Assembly: GCF_018223745.1 (NCBI RefSeq)
Contig: NZ_CP073653.1
Span: forward strand, 2,074,001-2,138,000
DNA: 64,000 bases
Origin: Clostridium beijerinckii
GTDB lineage: Bacteria > Bacillota > Clostridia > Clostridiales > Clostridiaceae
Direction: 5' to 3'
Part shown: positions 18,430-26,758 of the stretch, piece after piece
Layout of the letters: each line of letters begins with the position of its first letter
Position numbering within the stretch: the stretch's first letter is position 1
Program-made: the position numbers and the translations under genes
Notes under the pieces: generated by a model
Database searches by the model: none
Seen by the model: the letters and a program-made list of their open reading frames with translations, nothing else
What the model was told of the DNA's origin: nothing

Positions 18430-19419
18430 ATGGTAAAAGAAGCTATTGATTGTATAGATGCGGGAACGGAGTATTGTCCATGTAAACTTGCAGAGTATGG
18501 GCAGTGTTTGACATGTTCCCAATGCCAAGGAGAAGTTTTTTGTGATTGTTTGAATTGGAAGGGGGTTTGTATATATCAAGAACTCCATAATAATGGAAAT
18601 AAAGCAAAAGAAGGGCGTAAAACTTTTGAATGTAATGTGACAGAGGTACTAAATTATAATGATGAATTAGTGATAATTAAATTTAAAGCTCCTCATAAAT
18701 TAGTTATAGATTTGGTGAAGCCTGGAAGTTATATATTTATAAGAACTGATGGAAATACTTATTTCGATGTTCCGATATCTATAATGAATTCAGATATAGA
18801 AAGTGACATTATCATGGTTGCTGTTGAAATTAGAGGGGTTAAAACTGCTAAATTATTAGATATTAAAACAGGCGGGAACATAGTAATACGTGGACCTTAC
18901 TGGAATGGTGTTTTTGGAATTAAAAATATATTGGCCCAAAAGAATAATGAAGCATTAGTACTTGCAAGAGGTATTGGATTAGCTCCTATGATACCTGTAG
19001 TAAGAAAGTTAATTTCACAAAATAATGATATACAAATAATAATCGATAAAGATCCATTTGAGGAAAATTTTTCTGAAGAAATTTTATCTGAATATAAAAT
19101 AGAGGTATCAGAATGTTCACTACTGGATACGGGCAAGCTCTCAGATCATGCAAAAGTATTGATTAAGGATTCGCTTAAAAATGGAACTAATTATATTCAT
19201 GTAGCAGGAGCCGATATCTTGACTTATGGTGTTATTAATTATTTAAGCGACATTAATAGAAATGATGTCTCACTTTCATGTTGTAATAATTTTAAGATGT
19301 GCTGCGGTGAAGGAATTTGTGGAGCATGTACATCAAGATTTTCAGGTCACAGAGTAAAAAGATTCTGCAAAGAACAGGCTGACCCGAGAAGTATTTTTGA
19401 AGGGAGAAGATTTATATGA
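18430..19419 (+). CDS. PyrK-like FAD/[2Fe-2S] electron-transfer protein with Cys-rich N-terminus
   Basis: The 329-residue protein has three parts. Residues ~10-50 hold nine Cys (CPCKLAEYGQCLTCSQCQG then FCDC and a later Cys), suggesting one or two metal sites not found in PyrK. The middle resembles the ferredoxin-reductase FAD/NAD fold of dihydroorotate dehydrogenase electron-transfer subunits (VKPGSYIFIRTDG, VLARGIGLAPMIPV). The C-terminus has the PyrK-type [2Fe-2S] loop, FKMCCGEGICGACTSR. It is not next to pyr genes. It overlaps the following flavoprotein gene by four bases, so the products probably form one complex. The physiological donor and acceptor are unknown. Confidence 0.75.
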   Translation: MVKEAIDCIDAGTEYCPCKLAEYGQCLTCSQCQGEVFCDCLNWKGVCIYQELHNNGNKAKEGRKTFECNVTEVLNYNDELVIIKFKAPHKLVIDLVKPGSYIFIRTDGNTYFDVPISIMNSDIESDIIMVAVEIRGVKTAKLLDIKTGGNIVIRGPYWNGVFGIKNILAQKNNEALVLARGIGLAPMIPVVRKLISQNNDIQIIIDKDPFEENFSEEILSEYKIEVSECSLLDTGKLSDHAKVLIKDSLKNGTNYIHVAGADILTYGVINYLSDINRNDVSLSCCNNFKMCCGEGICGACTSRFSGHRVKRFCKEQADPRSIFEGRRFI

Positions 19420-20693
19420 AGGTTATTATTGTTGGCGGAGGTTGGTCTGGATGCGCGGCAGCAATTTCGAGTAAAAAAGCTGGAGCAGATGTTACTATAA
19501 TCGAAAAGACAGATTTGTTACTTGGACTTGGTAATGTAGGTGGAATAATGCGTAATAATGGTAGATATACTGCTGCAGAAGAATTAATAGCTCTTGGCGG
19601 AGGAGATCTGATTAAGATCACAGATGAAATTTCAACTCATAAAAATATAGATTTTCCAGGACATAAACATGCTACACTTTATAATGTTAATTTAATAGAG
19701 GGAGTTGTTAGCAAATATTTGAAATCATTAGATATAAATCTAATGATGGAGAGCAGAGTTAATGACATAAATTTTGATGGACAAAAAATAAAAGGTGCTT
19801 ATCTTAGCGATGGAACTTATATAGAAGGTGACGTATTTATAGAGACAACAGGAACTACCGGGCCTATGGGAAATTGCTTGCGTTATGGAAATGGCTGCTC
19901 AATGTGTGTTTTAAGATGTCCTGCTTTTGGGCCTAGAATTAGTATTAGTGAAAGATGTGGAGTTTCCGATATTCAAGGAGAAAGAGGAGATGATATCTTA
20001 GGGGCGTTCTCTGGTTCTTGTAAATTGGCTAAAGAAAGTTTGTCAGATGAAATAAGAAATGAGTTAGATTCTAAAGGTGTTGTAGTTTTAAAAGTTCCTA
20101 AGGAAGATATAAATTATGATAAATTAAGTACAAAAGTATGCCAACAATATGCGCTCAAAGAATTTGCTGAGAATATCATACTCTTGGATACGGGACATGC
20201 AAAGCTAATGACAACTTACTATCCGTTATACAAACTAAGGAAAATAAAAGGATTAGAAAATGCTAAATATGTTGATCCATACGCAGGAAGTAAAGGAAAC
20301 TCAATTAGGTATTTATCAGTTGCACCAAGAACTAATGACTTAAAGGTAATTGGCGTAGATAATTTGTTCTGTGCAGGTGAGAAAAGTGGATTATTTGTTG
20401 GTCATACGGAAGCAATGTGTACTGGTGCTTTAGCTGGACACAATGCGGTAAGATTGGCTATGGGAATGCCGCTTTTGATACTTCCTTCATCTATAGCAAT
20501 CGGAGATATGATAACTTACGCGAATGAAAAGGCGAGTACTAGAGAAGGAAGAAAAGATAGATATACTTTCGCAGGTTCAGTATATTTTAATAGGATGAAA
20601 GAATTAGGTCTGTATACAATAGATGTAGATGAAATTACAAAAAGAATACAAAAAGTAAATTTAGATAATGTTTTTAGCCAAAAATTATTATAA
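19416..20693 (+). CDS. FAD-dependent oxidoreductase with Cys motif, partner of the PyrK-like protein
   Basis: The 425-residue flavoprotein starts with a dinucleotide-binding fold (VIIVGGGWSGCAAAISSKKAGADVTIIEK) and has a GidA/FAD-type C-terminal motif (VDNLFCAGEKSGLFVGHTEA). Between them lies NCLRYGNGCSMCVLRCPAFGPRIS, four Cys that could bind an iron-sulfur cluster or form a redox thiol pair. It shares an ATGA stop/start overlap with the upstream gene. Similar pairs occur in other clostridia as 'FAD-dependent oxidoreductase', without a proven reaction as far as I recall. TrmFO/GidA tRNA modification is unlikely given the Cys block and partner. Confidence 0.75.
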   Translation: MKVIIVGGGWSGCAAAISSKKAGADVTIIEKTDLLLGLGNVGGIMRNNGRYTAAEELIALGGGDLIKITDEISTHKNIDFPGHKHATLYNVNLIEGVVSKYLKSLDINLMMESRVNDINFDGQKIKGAYLSDGTYIEGDVFIETTGTTGPMGNCLRYGNGCSMCVLRCPAFGPRISISERCGVSDIQGERGDDILGAFSGSCKLAKESLSDEIRNELDSKGVVVLKVPKEDINYDKLSTKVCQQYALKEFAENIILLDTGHAKLMTTYYPLYKLRKIKGLENAKYVDPYAGSKGNSIRYLSVAPRTNDLKVIGVDNLFCAGEKSGLFVGHTEAMCTGALAGHNAVRLAMGMPLLILPSSIAIGDMITYANEKASTREGRKDRYTFAGSVYFNRMKELGLYTIDVDEITKRIQKVNLDNVFSQKLL

Positions 20694-20729
20694 TAATTAT
20701 TACAATTAAGAGGAAGTTATAAAGATTTA

Positions 20730-20766
20730 AAAGACATGGTATTTAAAATCATGTCTTTTATTTTTA
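20730..20766 (+). terminator. Terminator of the redox operon
   Basis: A perfect 9-bp stem (AAAGACATG / CATGTCTTT) is followed by TTATTTTTAT. Confidence 0.85.
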
Positions 20767-20941
20767 TAAAGAAACGTACATTAAGCATTAATTTAAATAA
20801 GTTAGGAAAATTTATTCTATAAGTTGACGTTAATTAAACTTTAGTTAATTAGAAAGATAGATGAAATAAGTTCGGCTTTTTAACACCAATCATATGATCG
20901 TACATAACATATAGTATATAAAAACTGAGGAGGAATTAGAT

Positions 20942-21346
20942 ATGAGCAACAATAATAATTGCGATATTGTTTATGGTCGTCATTATAGAGGAAACCAACT
21001 TGGTGATAATTATTATAGGTATAGGGATCATAATCATGAATTTCTATCAAGCACAAATTATGAAGAAGATGAGAATTGTGAAGAACACAATCATCGTATT
21101 GCTGGTACTACTGGCCCAGCAATAAGGGTTGGACTATCTCATGTTCATAGAATCGAAGAAGTCACAGACACATTTAATGATCATAATCATAGAGTTTGCA
21201 TTACAACTGGTCCAGCGATTTATATTTCACGAAATAAGCATATTCATATAGTTCAAGGGCAAACATCATTCAATGATGGGCATGATCACGATTATTTTTT
21301 TACTACTCTAATTGACGATCCATCTAATGTACCAGATAGAAATTAA
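20942..21346 (+). CDS. YmaF family His-rich protein
   Basis: The 134-residue soluble protein is built on repeated His motifs: DHNHEF, EHNHRIAGTTGPAI, LSHVHRIEE, DHNHRVCITTGPAI, KHIHIV and DGHDHDY. The DHNHR...TTGPAI unit appears twice, so the protein is an internal repeat likely to bind metal. This matches the YmaF family found in spore-forming Firmicutes, whose function is not established. GAGGAGG lies eight bases before the ATG. A CATATAGT-like element at ~20908 could be a sporulation sigma -10 box, but this is weak. Confidence 0.8.
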   Translation: MSNNNNCDIVYGRHYRGNQLGDNYYRYRDHNHEFLSSTNYEEDENCEEHNHRIAGTTGPAIRVGLSHVHRIEEVTDTFNDHNHRVCITTGPAIYISRNKHIHIVQGQTSFNDGHDHDYFFTTLIDDPSNVPDRN

Positions 21347-21410
21347 CGATAAATTAAGATATTTTATTTGCATATATTATTGCATAAACAAATATGAGTC
21401 GTCATAGCTA

Positions 21411-21458
21411 TTAACCACACTCTAGTATAAATAGAGTGTGGTTAATTAGTTTTTTTAT
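21411..21458 (+). terminator. Terminator of the ymaF-type gene
   Basis: A perfect 14-bp stem (TTAACCACACTCTA / TAGAGTGTGGTTAA) with a 7-base loop is followed by a TTAG then TTTTTTTATT. Confidence 0.92.
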
Positions 21459-21590
21459 TCTTTAAGAATTTATAATGTATTTAAATATTTAAATATAGCA
21501 TAAAAGTACATCAAAATTGCAAATAATAAATAAAAATACTATTCATTCTATTTGAATATGTTAAGTATTTAAAATTAAGGAGTAACAAAA

Positions 21591-23087
21591 ATGGCAGAAA
21601 ATAATAAACAAAAGAAATTAACATTAATTACACTAATTCTGATGATCTTTACATCAGTTTTCGGATTTGCTAATATGCCAAGATCTTTTTATCTTATGGG
21701 TTATGGTGCAATTCCTTGGTTTATATTAGGAGGGATAACATATTTTATACCATTTGCATTCATGATGGCAGAATATGGATCTGCATTTAAAGATGAAAAA
21801 GGTGGTATATACTCATGGATGGAGAAGTCTGTGGGCCCTAAGTTTGCCTTTGTAGGAGTTTTCATGTGGTATTCTTCTTATGTAGTATGGATGATAAATA
21901 TATGTTCTACTATTTGGATTCCATTATCAAATACAATATTTGGAATAGATACTACATCAAATTGGGGAATACTTGGATTGAATTCAACTCAGGTTTTAGG
22001 GGTACTTGGTGTTATATGGGTATCTGCAACATATCTTATATCAAAAAGAGGAATAAGCAAAATAACTAAGATTACATCAGTTGGAGGAATAGCGGTAGCA
22101 CTTCTAAACATAGTTTTGATAATAGGGGCAATTATAATATCTATATTAAATAAGGGACAATTTAGAGAGGAAATTACATCTACAATGTCTTTTGTTAATT
22201 CACCAAATCCAGCTTATCAGAATGTTAGTTCAGTTTTATCATTCCTAGTCTTTGCTTTATTTGCATATGGTGGTATCGAAGCTGTGAGTGGACTTGTCGA
22301 TCAAACTGAAAATCCAGAGAAGACATTTCCTAAGGGGATTTTAATGGCAGCAGCTATAATTTCTGTTGGTTATTCTCTTGGAATTTTCTTGATTGGAATA
22401 TTTACAAACTGGGCAGGCACTCTTTCAGGTGAAAACATCAATATGGCAAACGTTGCATATGTTGTTATGAATAATTTAGGATATACTTTGGGCAGTTCAA
22501 TGGGGTTAAGTAATTCGTTATCTATACAAGTTGGAAATTGGGTAGCTAGGTTTGTTGGATTATCAATGTTTTTAGCATTAACAGGAGCATTTTTTACACT
22601 ATCATATTCTCCACTTAAACAGTTAATAGAAGGAACGCCAGCAAAACTTTGGCCAGGAAAGATGGCTGTTATTGATGAAAACGAGATGCCAATAAATGCA
22701 ATGTTTATTCAAACTATTATAGTAGCAGTTATGGTGCTATTTGTTTCTATGGGAGGAAGCAGTGCAAAATTATTTTTCACAATGTTAGTATTAATGACTA
22801 ATGTCGCAATGACTATACCATATTTATTTTTATCAAGTGCGTATATATCATTTAGAAAAAAAGATAATATAGAGAAGCCTTTTATAATATTGAAAAGTAA
22901 ATCATTTGCTATATTTATAGGAGTTATAGTTACGGCAGTGGTTGGATTCGCAAATTTCTTTACAATTATCGAGCCGGCAATCCATGGGGATTACAAATCG
23001 ACATTTGCTATGATTGCGGGACCTGTAGTTTTTGCTGTAGCAGCATTATTAATCTATGCTAATGGAGAGAAGAAAAAAGATATTTAG
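21591..23087 (+). CDS. yjeM: APC-superfamily amino acid permease, YjeM-like
   Basis: The 498-residue membrane protein has ~12-13 hydrophobic segments. The first carries the APC-type unwound-helix signature (MIFTSVFGFANMPRSFYLMG), and ALFAYGGIEAVSGLVDQTENPEKTFPKG is the conserved loop before helix 7. It resembles the glutamate/GABA antiporter group, particularly YjeM, with the usual length. The substrate is inferred as an amino acid, possibly glutamate or GABA. It is a single gene with AAGGAG upstream and its own terminator. Confidence 0.85.
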   Translation: MAENNKQKKLTLITLILMIFTSVFGFANMPRSFYLMGYGAIPWFILGGITYFIPFAFMMAEYGSAFKDEKGGIYSWMEKSVGPKFAFVGVFMWYSSYVVWMINICSTIWIPLSNTIFGIDTTSNWGILGLNSTQVLGVLGVIWVSATYLISKRGISKITKITSVGGIAVALLNIVLIIGAIIISILNKGQFREEITSTMSFVNSPNPAYQNVSSVLSFLVFALFAYGGIEAVSGLVDQTENPEKTFPKGILMAAAIISVGYSLGIFLIGIFTNWAGTLSGENINMANVAYVVMNNLGYTLGSSMGLSNSLSIQVGNWVARFVGLSMFLALTGAFFTLSYSPLKQLIEGTPAKLWPGKMAVIDENEMPINAMFIQTIIVAVMVLFVSMGGSSAKLFFTMLVLMTNVAMTIPYLFLSSAYISFRKKDNIEKPFIILKSKSFAIFIGVIVTAVVGFANFFTIIEPAIHGDYKSTFAMIAGPVVFAVAALLIYANGEKKKDI

Positions 23088-23108
23088 AAAATTGTTTGTA
23101 CATAGTAA

Positions 23109-23149
23109 AAATAACTAGGGGTTAAAATCTCTAGTTATTTTTATTATTA
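23109..23149 (+). terminator. Terminator of the yjeM-type gene
   Basis: A perfect 10-bp stem (AAATAACTAG / CTAGTTATTT) with a 12-base loop is followed by TTATTATTAA. Confidence 0.8.
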
Positions 23150-23209
23150 ATATTTTCGGTTACATTATGTATATTAAGGAAAAATTAAGAAATGTTAAAC
23201 AATTATTAA

Positions 23210-23238
23210 TTGAAAAAGCAAGAAATGAGTTTTATAAT
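23210..23238 (+). promoter_or_regulatory. Promoter of the GntR-ABC operon
   Basis: TTGAAA (23210-23215) and a perfect TATAAT (23233-23238) are 17 bases apart. Transcription should start near 23245, inside the operator. This also shows that the ATG at 23167 cannot be the start of the first gene. Confidence 0.88.
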
Positions 23239-23240
23239 TC

Positions 23241-23267
23241 AAGTGTACTATATGAGTTAGTACACTT
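23241..23267. promoter_or_regulatory. Perfect operator palindrome for the YtrA-type regulator
   Basis: AAGTGTACTA and TAGTACACTT form a perfect 10-bp inverted repeat with a 7-base centre. It starts three bases after the -10 box, so a bound repressor would block initiation. GTNTACTA-type half sites are known for YtrA-subfamily GntR regulators, and such a regulator is the second gene of this operon, so autoregulation is the natural reading. Confidence 0.85.
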
Positions 23268-23289
23268 AATACAATTAGGAGGGAAGTTT

Positions 23290-23817
23290 ATGAAAAAATC
23301 AACGATAATTATTATGTTTGGAATTGTCATTATAGTTACTGCTTTTCTTGCGATGGATAATAATAAGATTTATCAAAAGCAGAAGCATTTTGAAACTATA
23401 AATGAAGTTCTAGATCAGCTAAATGATAAGCAGTTAAAAGCAATTGATGATACCGGAAAGTTAACTGAAACAAATGAATTTAAAGAATGTTTTTCAGAAC
23501 GAAAAAGGTTAACTAATTTTGAGTTTAATTTTTCGAAGGTAAACATAGAAAAAGTATGTGATCTTAATGAAAAGGATAAAAATGAAATGCTAAGTGAATA
23601 TGATGGATTCCGAAATAATTTTTCTAAAAGACGTCCGATAACAAGAGAAGAACCAGTAAGTTTAATTGTTGATGCATATAATTACAGATCTCTAAAAGAA
23701 AAAGATGATAGACCACAAAAGCTAAAAGTTAACTTAGTCCTCGTAGATGAGGGGGAAGGTTTAGTAATTGATTATATTATGTATCATTCTTATGTAGAAG
23801 GTAATGACAATGCTTAG
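23290..23817 (+). CDS. Membrane-anchored hypothetical protein, first gene of the ABC operon
   Basis: The 175-residue protein has one N-terminal membrane helix (STIIIMFGIVIIVTAFLAM) and an extracytoplasmic domain of ~145 residues rich in Lys, Asp and Glu. No family is recognised. The longer frame from 23167 includes promoter and operator sequence. GGAGGG at 23279-23284 sets the start at ATG 23290. It overlaps the GntR gene by eight bases. Its place beside an ABC transporter suggests an accessory or sensing role, which is inference. Confidence 0.65.
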   Translation: MKKSTIIIMFGIVIIVTAFLAMDNNKIYQKQKHFETINEVLDQLNDKQLKAIDDTGKLTETNEFKECFSERKRLTNFEFNFSKVNIEKVCDLNEKDKNEMLSEYDGFRNNFSKRRPITREEPVSLIVDAYNYRSLKEKDDRPQKLKVNLVLVDEGEGLVIDYIMYHSYVEGNDNA

Positions 23818-24208
23818 AATTGATCCTAGGAGTAGTACTCCTATTTATGAACAAATAGAACTTGGGATAAAGGAACTTATTCTAAAAGGAGCTTTAAAGA
23901 TGGGAGAGAAATTACCATCAGTTAGAGAGTTGGCATCAATACTTATGATAAACCCCAATACAATAAGCAAAGCTTATGGTGAACTTGAAAGAGAAGGTAT
24001 AATTGAAACTTTAAGGGGAAAAGGAACTTTTATAACATCTAATTATGAAGGTAAGGGGGATCAGAAAAAAATGGAGCACATTTCAAATGAATTAAAAAAA
24101 ATTATACTTGAGGCAAGTTATGGGGGCGTTAGTAAGGAAGAATTTATAAGGTTGGCACTTCAAATATTTTCCGAGTTAGGGGTGGATGATAATGATAGAA
24201 GTAAATAA
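23810..24208 (+). CDS. GntR family regulator, YtrA subfamily
   Basis: The 132-residue protein has an N-terminal winged helix (TPIYEQIELGIKELILKGAL; KLPSVRELASILMINPNTISKAYGELEREGIIETLRGKGTF) and only a short helical C-terminal dimerisation tail of ~50 residues, which defines the YtrA subfamily. ATG 23804 is in frame, but AGAAGG is better spaced for ATG 23810. It overlaps its neighbours on both sides. It most likely represses this operon through the palindrome at 23241-23267. In Bacillus YtrA relatives respond to cell-wall antibiotics. Confidence 0.92.
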   Translation: MLRIDPRSSTPIYEQIELGIKELILKGALKMGEKLPSVRELASILMINPNTISKAYGELEREGIIETLRGKGTFITSNYEGKGDQKKMEHISNELKKIILEASYGGVSKEEFIRLALQIFSELGVDDNDRSK

Positions 24209-25088
24209 TTTATCCTTTGAGATTGATGGGAAACAAATTTTGGAAAATATAAATATTAGAATAGATAAAAATAAAATATTTGGAATTATAGGACCAAATG
24301 GCGTGGGAAAAACTACACTTTTAAGATGCTTAACAGGAATTTATAAAGGGACATCAGGAAATGTATTTTATGATGGGCAAGATGTTTATGATAATATAGA
24401 CGTCAAAAATAAGATTGGCTATGTAGCTGATGAGAATATCATGCAAACAAATTTTAAAGTTAGCGAAATATTAAAGTATTACAAATATTCATATAAAAAT
24501 TTTGATGAAAAGAAATTTAATGAATTAAATAAAATTTTTAAAGTTCAAACTAATAAATATATATTCCAATTATCAAAAGGAATGAAGATGAGACTTTCCA
24601 TAATGCTAGCTTTTTCTATTCATGCTGAATATTTAATATTGGATGAGCCAACATCAGGACTAGATGCAATACTAAAGAATAAATTATTAAAGATATTTGC
24701 AGATGAAGTTTTTGAAAATGGTATAACTATAATAATAAGTTCTCATCATTTAAATGAGCTTGAGAGAATTTGTGATGATGTAGCTATTTTAGATAAAGGC
24801 ATAGTTACATATGAAAATTCTGTGGAAAATATGAAGAATAAGATAAAAAAGATACAAGTGGCTTTTGATGAGCCTGTTTATGAAGAAGATTTAAAACTTA
24901 AGGGAATATTTAGAATTAGTAGAGTTGGCAGAGTATTTACTATAATAACTGATGAATATGATGAGGAGTTTATAAAAAGCTTAGAAAAGTTTAAACCTTT
25001 ATTTATTGAAGAAATAGATCTAAGCCTAGAAGATATCTTTATCTATAAAGTTGATAAGGAGGATAACGATGAAAAAATATTTAAATAA
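24192..25088 (+). CDS. ABC transporter ATP-binding protein
   Basis: The 298-residue ATPase has Walker A GPNGVGKTT near residue 36, a shortened signature (QLSKGMKMRLSIMLAF), Walker B YLILDEPTSGLD, and the H-loop SSHHLNEL. A ~80-residue C-terminal extension follows (IKKIQVAFDEPVYEEDL...), as in YtrB-type proteins. ATG 24186 is also in frame, but GGGGTGG suits ATG 24192. It overlaps the regulator and the permease genes, so all four are one operon. Confidence 0.92.
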   Translation: MIEVNNLSFEIDGKQILENINIRIDKNKIFGIIGPNGVGKTTLLRCLTGIYKGTSGNVFYDGQDVYDNIDVKNKIGYVADENIMQTNFKVSEILKYYKYSYKNFDEKKFNELNKIFKVQTNKYIFQLSKGMKMRLSIMLAFSIHAEYLILDEPTSGLDAILKNKLLKIFADEVFENGITIIISSHHLNELERICDDVAILDKGIVTYENSVENMKNKIKKIQVAFDEPVYEEDLKLKGIFRISRVGRVFTIITDEYDEEFIKSLEKFKPLFIEEIDLSLEDIFIYKVDKEDNDEKIFK

Positions 25089-26136
25089 AGGATTGTTATA
25101 TGCATGGTTCAATTCTGCTAAAGCTGCTATAGCTATAGGACTATTAGTATGGGGCGCTGTAGCATATGAAATTATAAAGAGCAATTTAAATGATGTTAGA
25201 AATCGACTTGCAAACAATTTTGATAATTACTATTATACGAATGTTTGTAATGAATATTTTATGTTATCAATTATATTTGTAGCCATATATTTTATAGCAA
25301 AGGGAATTAATAAGAGAAATACTGAAATGTTTTTATGCAGTGGACCATATACTAAAAAGCAGATTAGATATAATGAATTCATATGCCTTTTAATTACATT
25401 AATACTTTTTGTAATGACTTATGTTTATATTGCAACAGTATCATATTTCGGTAATGTTGAATTTATATCCGTTGTTGAAGGATATTGGAACATAGTTATT
25501 ATAGAAACTTCAAAAATAATCTTACTTGGAATTATTGGTATAATGTTTATGTTAATAATAGATTTGATGTTTTCTAATTCAGTAATAGGGTTTATTAGTA
25601 TGATTTCGATAATACCTGCATCTATTTTTATAGTAATAGTTAAAGTTGGTTCGATACTTGTATATTTTGGAGTTAATAAGAATTATAGTTTATTGGATAA
25701 AATAATAGGGTTAGATTATAACGGTAAATTAAGAAGAGGTTTTTTTGAGCTTGTATTTGATAGGATTAGCGTTAAAGATATAATAATCAGAAATTTGTGG
25801 ATTGAAACAGTAATTATTTTATTTATTATTATAATTATGATCATTGTTTACAGTGTAGTTCAAAATAAGTATAAACTAGAAAACGCTAATAAGATATTTT
25901 CATCACAAAATAATGAAAAGATTTTACTGATATTAGTATCAACAGCGGCTGGATCATTTGCATCATTGTTTTTAACTGAAAGTTTTATTCATAGTTTGCA
26001 GCGGAAGAATGGAAATTCTATGGTATTAATAGGATCAGACTTAATAAAGGGTCTTGGATTAGATATAATATGCATGCTTTTAATTGGATTTATAGCCTAT
26101 AAAGTAATAAAAAGAATATTAAAAAATATAGTTTAG
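25069..26136 (+). CDS. ABC transporter permease
   Basis: The 355-residue protein has at least six predicted membrane segments and a large first loop. AAGGAGG at 25056-25062 sets the start at ATG 25069, overlapping the ATPase gene by 20 bp. Sequence matches to a specific permease family are weak. Position and topology give the call. The likely complex is two ATPases and two copies of this permease, exporting or sensing a membrane or cell-wall-active compound, by analogy with YtrBC. Confidence 0.82.
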   Translation: MKKYLNKGLLYAWFNSAKAAIAIGLLVWGAVAYEIIKSNLNDVRNRLANNFDNYYYTNVCNEYFMLSIIFVAIYFIAKGINKRNTEMFLCSGPYTKKQIRYNEFICLLITLILFVMTYVYIATVSYFGNVEFISVVEGYWNIVIIETSKIILLGIIGIMFMLIIDLMFSNSVIGFISMISIIPASIFIVIVKVGSILVYFGVNKNYSLLDKIIGLDYNGKLRRGFFELVFDRISVKDIIIRNLWIETVIILFIIIIMIIVYSVVQNKYKLENANKIFSSQNNEKILLILVSTAAGSFASLFLTESFIHSLQRKNGNSMVLIGSDLIKGLGLDIICMLLIGFIAYKVIKRILKNIV

Positions 26137-26185
26137 GTGATAAAAAAAGTTTTGATAAACAGAATATTTATAAATTTTAATTTAG

Positions 26186-26236
26186 TGAGAATCATATGCA
26201 GTAAGGATACTTGTAGATGGTTCTCATATTTTATTT
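26186..26236 (+). terminator. Terminator of the GntR-ABC operon
   Basis: A 10-bp stem (TGAGAATCAT / ATGGTTCTCA, one G-T pair) with a 21-base loop is followed by TATTTTATTT. Confidence 0.7.
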
Positions 26237-26305
26237 AAATCATAAAGAACAAAAAATATATGTATCGAATAGAATATATTAACAAAAGAATAGGAGATGA
26301 TCAAC

Positions 26306-26566
26306 ATGTCTAAACATTCTAATGATTGTTGCTGCTGTAAATGTAATTCTTGTTGCTCTTGCAAACCTAGTTGCTGTAATGTTTGTGGATGCGGCGGCGG
26401 CTGCGGAGGATACGGTGGATACGGTGGTGGATTTGGAGGCTACGGCGGCTTTGGTGGCGGCGGCTTGGGCTGCGGAGGTGGCTTTGGTGGCTGCGGAAGC
26501 TGGCTTTGGATTTTATTAATTTTATTCCTTGGTGGCGGAGCAGGTTGCGGAGGATTTCTCTGGTAA
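26306..26566 (+). CDS. Cys/Gly-rich small protein, probably spore-associated
   Basis: The 86-residue protein has a Cys-rich head (CCCCKCNSCCSCKPSCCNVC), a Gly/Tyr/Phe-rich middle, and a hydrophobic tail (SWLWILLILFLGGG). It resembles YjcZ-like or exosporium-type small proteins. Metal binding or disulfide cross-linking is plausible. ATG 26297 is in frame, but it overlaps the AGGAG itself, so ATG 26306 is used. The gene is locally GC-rich because of GGC/GGT codons. Several overlapping open frames here are artefacts of that composition. Confidence 0.75.
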   Translation: MSKHSNDCCCCKCNSCCSCKPSCCNVCGCGGGCGGYGGYGGGFGGYGGFGGGGLGCGGGFGGCGSWLWILLILFLGGGAGCGGFLW

Positions 26567-26615
26567 TTTGATTAATCATAAGGAGTACAATTTAAAAGTA
26601 GCCTTATAATTAGAT

Positions 26616-26655
26616 AATAGAAACGCTGGTGACAGCGTTTCTATTACTTTATATT
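26616..26655 (+). terminator. Terminator of the Cys/Gly-rich gene
   Basis: A perfect 13-bp stem (AATAGAAACGCTG / CAGCGTTTCTATT) with a GTGA tetraloop is followed by ACTTTATATT. Confidence 0.85.
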
Positions 26656-26758
26656 CAAATAAAAATAATTAGAAAGTTGTATTATATAAGTGAAAAAGAT
26701 ATAATCTAAAATGTAAAAGTATAAATGTATTTATATGCTAAATGGAGTGATTTAAATT

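Noticed and set aside
26322..26579. Several other long frames on both strands inside the Cys/Gly-rich gene
   Set aside because: They arise from repetitive GGC/GGT codons; only the frame with the AGGAG-ATG spacing encodes a known protein type.
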